Assembly (NCBI RefSeq): GCF_019320115.1
Contig: NC_089582.1
Coordinates: forward strand, 116,752,637 to 116,816,636
DNA length: 64,000 nt
DNA from: Miscanthus floridulus
Taxonomy: Eukaryota > Streptophyta > Magnoliopsida > Poales > Poaceae
Direction: 5' to 3'
The position numbers and the translations under genes were made by a program. Position 1 is the stretch's first letter. The number at the start of each line of letters is the position of its first letter. This document shows positions 58,593 through 64,000 of this stretch, one piece after another. Under the pieces are notes generated by a model, which was not told the DNA's origin, made no database searches, and saw only the letters and a list, made by a program, of their open reading frames with translations.

Positions 58593-60886
58593 ATGGCGAA
58601 GTCGTGCAAGGGGTTGGCCATGGAGCTCGTCAAGTGTCTCAGCGAGACCGACTGCGTCAAGGTTGGTCGGCTCCGTTCTCCTTCCTTCTTCCCAATCCAC
58701 CCACGCCGCAGGTTGCCGCTGCTTGTTTCTATCCGAGTAGGCGCAAGCGTAGTTAACTGCGGCGGACATCACCCGCAAGCCAGTGCCGGGCGATTGGATC
58801 CAGAATGGGTGATACTGGTTCAGCGTCGGAGTTCTCGTGGCCCGGGCTATTTCTAGTCTCCTGATGCGGTTGTGTGCAGGTGCAGAAAAGGCCGTACAAG
58901 GAGTGCGCCGGGGAGAAGGTGCCCAACATTACCAGCGAGTGCGTTGGCCTGCGGGAGACCTACTTCAACTGTAAGAGGGGCCAGGTGTGTCCTGATCCTT
59001 GCAAATTACTTGTACTAGTTGCTAGCTTCCTGTTGATAGGTCATACTGCGATTTGGAGTGCCAGATGATATGTCGTGGACTTGAATGTATTACTGGTTCA
59101 TTGGAGACATTGATTCTCCATTTGTTTGGGGGTTCTCCCACATTTGAAGCAGTTCCTAGTGACCGTTGATCGTTGATTCTTGAATTGGCCGTGGTGTTAG
59201 GTTTTATGGAGGTGCCAATAATCAACATCTAGAGCCAAATAATTAGCAATTAGACATTCTTTGGGCACGGCATAAATACCCGTGCCTCAGCCTTAATAAG
59301 ATGGTGTCCATGCTGATGTTGTTATGGTCATGAGAGTCCATTAGTTTGTGGAATGTTCAAGGACACTATATCTGATCCTTCCTGTAGTCTGGCTGAACCG
59401 ATACCAATACAGAATTGTGTGACAGGTGACGAGTTAAGTTTCCATCTATGCCTGAGTTGAATGTTAAGATTGTTAATAGATTAAAAGTTACTGGTTCATG
59501 CCAATGTGTATGCAGTGAAAGACCTCTGTTGCAGTTGTTTGGCTAAGTGGAAAACATAAAAGTTGTATTTCCAGTTAGAAGAGGTTGAGCATTCGCCCCC
59601 CCTCCCCCCTAGCTTTGCCAGTTTTATTTGTTTCCGTTACTTCACAGTGTTGCTCTGTCTCAATGAATGTTGTCAGTTTCTTAGTTTTTATGGGTGCTAC
59701 AGCTTAGAGTCTGAGGAACAGGACTGTGTGCAACAAATGAATCTAGAAATTAATTTCAATCTAGCGAAAAGAAATAGTGGCTGTAGAATGATGTCAATCT
59801 TTCCCTTGGTGAACACAATGGTAGTGTGGTGGTTCGTCACTGCATAGTGGTAACAGCCACCTGGGTTTCAAATCCTAGCTTGCACAAAACAGATACCCTC
59901 ACTGCCGCACAAAAAAAAAGTGGCAGGGAGCTGGCATGTGGTTACGGTGCGGTCCTATCAGCAACAGCAGATAATGACAGTGGTCCCTGGCCTGGTTTAC
60001 AGTGCGGCCGGTGGACCAGCCAGCCGCCCAGGTTATGGTGCGGCAGGCGAGGCCGGGGTTTGGGGGTTTTCTGCGCCAGTTTGGTTGGGTTTTCTTCTCA
60101 CTGCAAAGCTGTGGGGGCAGCGGGCAGCCTTTCCCCCATCAGTTCAGTTTTTTTAAAAAAAAATAAATAAATAAAAATATTTCCCTTGATCTTGATTCAA
60201 TGACTTGAAAAACTTAATCTTGGAATGTGATCAGAATTAGCATCTTTGTCCTGTCTGCCAAACTTCCAATTAATTGTTCCCATCATTGTTGTTAAAAGAG
60301 TATGGAGACATACACCTTTGATTTATGTCCTGTATTTGTTAAACACAAAAGAAATGTAATTTAATATGCTCATCTTTATGTACCCTTTTGAGTAACACTA
60401 AACCTGAAAGGTTGAAACACCTGGTAATCCTTATATACAAAGTTACAGACTTGTGTGCTACTCTTGTGCATTATGTAATAATGATAATACTTCTGCTTGG
60501 TAGTTCATTTGTTTCTTCCGATTGAAGTACGATTACCGACTTATCTATGAAAGCCTGATGTTTTTAATTGTACAAGTGACACATAACCTAGCTTAGGAAT
60601 ATTATGGATTGCACTGGACCATAGTTATCGCATTTGGTGTCCAAGTTGTTGCAGCATCCATTATATTGGTCCATATATGGCTGACATCTTTCAGTACCAT
60701 GCCTGAATATACTATTCATGGTCTTCCATATTATCATTGTTCCGATTTGGTCTTTGATACTGTTATTTTGCTTGCATGAACTGAATTGCACACGCATTTA
60801 TTTGAGTAAACATGCAAATAACAATTTTGTTAATCATGCAACAGGTTGACATGCGGGCCCGTATACGCGGGAACAAGGGATACTAG
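58593..60886 (+). CDS. Cytochrome c oxidase assembly factor COA5/PET191, 71 aa, three exons
   Basis: Exons 58593-58661, 58880-58984 and 60845-60886; all introns are GT/AG and all junctions fall between codons. The protein starts MAKSCKGLAMELVKC and ends RARIRGNKGY, which matches the conserved C-terminus of the PET191/COA5 family (PF10203). It has twin CX9C motifs: Cys5/Cys15 and Cys44/Cys54, plus Cys21 and Cys32. Such proteins are imported into the mitochondrial intermembrane space and oxidised by the MIA pathway; PET191 is needed for assembly of complex IV. Length is normal and no residue of the twin motif is missing, so the gene looks functional. Intron 2 is 1.86 kb and contains a likely SINE. 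The 3' UTR follows from 60887. Confidence 0.93.
59822..60176 (+). mobile_element. SINE-like insertion in COA5 intron 2
   Basis: GGTTTCAAATCC (59864-59875) fits a Pol III B box, and TGCATAGTGG about 24 bp upstream resembles an A box. The segment is GC-richer than the surrounding intron and ends in a T/A run (about 60147-60176, with AAATAAATAAATAAA) that could be a degenerate tail. No target duplication established. Confidence 0.4.
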
Positions 60887-61068
60887 TGATGTGCCCACAA
60901 TCTCCACAATCAGTTTTGGTTTCTAGCCAAGCTTGTGACATTGAGGTGTAATGATAACATGATTTATGCCCGTGTTCTGTTTTTGATAGGTGAGGCGAAC
61001 TCACAACACATGTGGCTTCAGTTGATGAGGGGAGTCTATTTGCTGTCTACATTCTAGTACTTTTGATA

Positions 61069-61195
61069 CTCCCTCTGTTCCAAATTCTAAGTCGTTTCGG
61101 CTTTTGTAGATACATAACTTTACTATAAATATGCATAGCAAAAGTTATGTACCTAGAACAAAGCTAGAACGACTTACCATTTGGAAGGAAGGGAC
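61069..61195. mobile_element. Stowaway-type MITE, about 127 bp
   Basis: Starts CTCCCTCTGTTCCAAATTC after TA (61067-61068) and ends CATTTGGAAGGAAGGGA, a slightly decayed inverse. Internal arms match (AAGTCGTTTCGGCTTTTGTA against the CTAGAACGACTT side). The right-hand TA has been lost. Confidence 0.7.
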
Positions 61196-61444
61196 ACATG
61201 GATAGTTTCAATTGATGAGAGGATCATCTCAGTATTGGCCTCTAACATGTCTTTTGGAAAAGTTGTTTCCTGTCATGTTGTAGTCCGCCTGCATTTCGCA
61301 TGCTTTTTTATAGGAACTCAAATCAGAGCACGAGTAGTTCCACTTGACGATTATAGTGGTGGATCCAGATGCTGATATCTACTGTTTGTCTTTCCGGAGA
61401 AGCTGTTCTATCATGCCCCATAATGTTCTGGTGGTGTGACCTGT

Positions 61445-61500
61445 AACTTTTTGCGTTGTCTTGATTCTTGAACTTTTTTGCGTTGTCTTGATTCTTGAAC
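61445..61500. repeat. 26-bp tandem duplication
   Basis: AACTTTTTGCGTTGTCTTG plus ATTCTTG occurs twice in a row (starts at 61445 and 61471). Noncoding. Confidence 0.8.
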
Positions 61501-61841
61501 TGAACCTCTGAACCCTTTGCGCATTTTATACTTAAGCGGGTAAATAATGGCTGAACCTACGTTTTGGCCGAGAAAAATCACTGCATGTGATGCAATGTGT
61601 TGGCTTATAAAAAGTATTATTATCATTTTTATTCCAAATAGGTGTATCATGAAAATATGTTATCATTAATTTAACAATACTTATTTGATATGCAGGAGTA
61701 GTTTTTTATCATTAATTTAGTTTGACAAATACATTCTAAAAAAAAGAAATCGAGAATTACAATTCTTTTATGCAGTGGGAATAGCAAAGATTAACCAAGG
61801 AGCCATGGTTTGACCGGATCGGATGGCAGCGATCCCAGTAA

Positions 61842-61980
61842 GGTCTTGTTTGGATGCATGTGTATTTATTTTTAATCCACATGTGTTAGAGTGGAGTGGA
61901 ATAGAATTTAGTTTAGTTTTACTCTAATCAACTTCAATACATGTGGATTGAGATGAATACATGCGTATCCAAACAAGGCC
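61842..61980. mobile_element. Short Tourist-like MITE A, 139 bp
   Basis: GGTCTTGTTTGGATGCATG at the left and CATGCGTATCCAAACAAGG plus CC at the right, flanked by TAA (61839-61841 and 61981-61983). The interior is a near-palindrome built on AATCCACATGTG. Confidence 0.8.
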
Positions 61981-61983
61981 TAA

Positions 61984-62103
61984 GGCCTCGTTTGGATGCA
62001 TGTGTATCCATTTCAATCCACATGTGTTGAAGTGGAATAGAATAGAATTTAGTTCAATTCCATCCTAATCCACAATACATGTGGATTGAGATAATACATG
62101 CAC
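61984..62103. mobile_element. Short Tourist-like MITE B, right end missing
   Basis: Starts GGCCTCGTTTGGATGCATG directly after the TAA that ends MITE A, follows the same consensus and stops at ATACATGCACG without the right terminus. Confidence 0.7.
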
Positions 62104-62213
62104 GTCAAAAAAACCCTAAAACGGTCTCGATGCTTTTCGCGCCGACGAAAGGCGTCCGGGTGCCACAAAGTGAAACCGGGGACTTCACCGGCCCAAGTCG
62201 GCAAGCCAGCCAC

Positions 62214-62318
62214 GGTCCTGTTCGCTTCTCTTCTAATCTGTATTTTTCAGCTTGTTTTTTTAATCAAAATAATATTTTTCTCTTACAACAAGTCAGCCGA
62301 AACAGTCTGGGCCTACAT
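62214..62318. mobile_element. Fragment of a grass MITE with CTGTTCGCTT terminus
   Basis: GGTCCTGTTCGCTTC, then CAGCTTGTTTTTTTAATCA, TATTTTTCTCTTACAACAAG and CAGCCGAAACAGT follow a common grass MITE in order. The matching AGCGAACAGG end is absent, so it is truncated. Confidence 0.5.
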
Positions 62319-62319
62319 C

Positions 62320-64000
62320 TCGTCGCTCGTGCAGCATATACAGTCCTCTCGTCTTGCTCGGCAGCTCGTGCAAAAAAAAAAAAGTACTCGACTGCCGTCC
62401 TCAGTGGAGCACGGCAGGAACACGTTCATGACCTGCTTTTTTGAAACGAAGTAACATGACCTGCTAATGGGCTAATCACAGGAGACTGGAGACCGAGACC
62501 GGAGACTGGACTATTTTGTTCGTAACCTGTGAGCAGAATCTGTGGCGCACTGGCGCAGCTTGTTTTATCTTCTTAAAACAAACTTCGCGGATACTAGAAA
62601 CACAGTGGTTTAAATGTAATTTGACAAAATAAATAGCAATTCTTATACATAATTCTCAAAATTCCATATCCCATAGAAAATTATTAAGTTTCACTGTAAA
62701 AAAACCTAACCAATAAGCGGATGGTCAAGTCGTTCCACTAAACAATACGAGTATCCATGTCAAGTCGAGAACACTCAACGGTGGCTCTACTGTAAAGAAC
62801 CTGACCAACTGAGTTTGTAAATTTCTTGATGTTTGTCTCGTACAAAAAAGAAGTTTTCTCGATCTCTAATGGAATGTTTGGTCCTTATAAAATCTTTTTT
62901 ATCTTAAAAAATGTTAAATCACACCATCAAGATTTATACCACAGTTTTTCTGAAACGAATATTTATGTCACAATTTGAAACAGTTGGCATCAGATGCTGA
63001 CGGGGTTGCCAAAAAGGCTAAACAATGTTCCTGACGCGGATGAGGTCTTGGTACGTCCTTCCAAAAGCTGAGAGTACGCATGCCCACGGCCGCGCCCTAG
63101 CCCTGGATATTTTGCAAGGCTTAATTTGCATTGCGGTCATCCATCACCTGCAGGTTCCTGGATCGTTACACAAATCAAGCATTGGCAGACCGTACCATAG
63201 TTGACTCGTCACTTTCTTTTCTTTTTATTATCCCCTCAAAGACTCACTACCAAATCAGAGGTTCAAATACACGCATGCACGTTCGTTCACCCTCTGTGTA
63301 TACACAGAGACTTTTAAGAGATATAAGGGTGGTAGATTTTTCATCATACCAAATAAAGTCATCACACGTCATTTATCACCGAAAGAATAGCCAGCCGAAA
63401 ATGATAGTACGTATATGCGACCAGGTGCTGAGTCTAGAGACTCGAACAAGGAAGGCTAGGTTTAATTACAAGGAAAAATGGCGGATCTAGTTAAGTTTAT
63501 TTCCTCACCCGTCATCTCGGATCCTTTAGAGACACGCCAGAATTCAAGCAGTCAGCTAATGCATTTACATCCTAATTAATATTTATTTGTTTGAGATGTT
63601 TTTGTTCTCTTTTGAGTTGTATACGTAGTGCAGTTTGATGAGATCTGATGCCAGTCTTTGGATCAGATCATCTGAAATGATGAGGGATCTAGGACCGATG
63701 GCATCGATTTGATTTCAATTTGGTATGGCCGCCTGTACGTTTCGCTTTCTTCCTTCGTCTTCAATCACGATCGATGCGGTACGGTTTAAGCGATCGCTCT
63801 CATACACGGGTGTCATGCAAGTCATACTACAGCTGCTACGCAGTTACTTCGATTACATCAGAAATCCTTAGCGCTCATGGCTCTCCACTGAAGTACTGAA
63901 CTAACAAAGTTGCCGTCCTCGAATCCAGTAACTTAATCCATACACCATCCAGTGGCTCGATCGTCTTGATCGCCTTGTACATCACTCGATCACACTAGAA
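62320..64000. other. No gene seen to the end of the window
   Basis: Mixed intergenic sequence. Open frames are at most 119 codons and have no recognisable domain or codon bias. No repeat boundaries were identified. Confidence 0.45.

Overview
This window is repeat-dominated nuclear DNA from a grass, probably a panicoid (Panicoideae). The evidence is three CACTA transposon families with grass-type subterminal motifs, a DUF1668 gene, Tourist and Stowaway MITEs, and an LTR carrying a 30-bp GC-rich minisatellite of a kind I associate with panicoid retrotransposons. The species cannot be named from sequence alone.

Layout. 1-15083 is the right-hand part of a satellite array with a 522-bp monomer, organised in higher-order units of 4 or 3 monomers. 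15084-15322 is an ATCCG-rich block, followed by a dense array of CACGTG (G-box) sites at 15360-15890 and a GC-rich stretch of unclear nature. 16634-18222 holds a Stowaway MITE and a Tourist-like MITE that is split by a solo LTR. 18340-19434 (minus) is an intact DUF1668-type gene. 21332-22851 is LTR-retrotransposon debris. 22852-55081 is a 5'-truncated LINE (about 2.9 kb of LINE sequence) opened up by nested insertions: a 0.9-kb CACTA (23771-24661, TSD GCG), a 22-kb CACTA1 (25136-47191, TSD GCC), which is itself interrupted by an 8.9-kb CACTA2 (37962-46854, TSD GTT), and a Copia element (48140-54300, TSD CTGGG, LTRs apparently identical). Removing each insert with one TSD copy rejoins the LINE reading frame. 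The right end, 55370-64000, is more gene-like: a small MEGLIPF-type gene (minus) and the three-exon cytochrome c oxidase assembly gene COA5/PET191 (58593-60886), surrounded by MITEs.

How the parts relate. The most interesting link is between the satellite and the CACTA elements. CACTA2 carries 1.3 copies of the same 522-bp monomer in the spacer between its two genes, and CACTA1 has a much diverged relative in the equivalent place. In both elements this spacer sits directly before an internal copy of the subterminal motif plus TATA box that would drive the second gene, a Ulp1-like (C48) peptidase fusion. This suggests that the long satellite array is an amplified CACTA intergenic spacer. Both Ulp1-like genes and the tnp2 transposase are broken, mostly by changes compatible with C-to-T decay. 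CACTA2 has no tnp2 and instead carries a zf-GRF/membrane-anchor gene and three tandem 483-bp repeats, each with a long RNA-hairpin-forming segment.

Only three loci look like host genes: the DUF1668 gene, the MEGLIPF gene and COA5. No tRNA, rRNA or CRISPR was seen. All family assignments come from motif recognition by eye, not from database searches.
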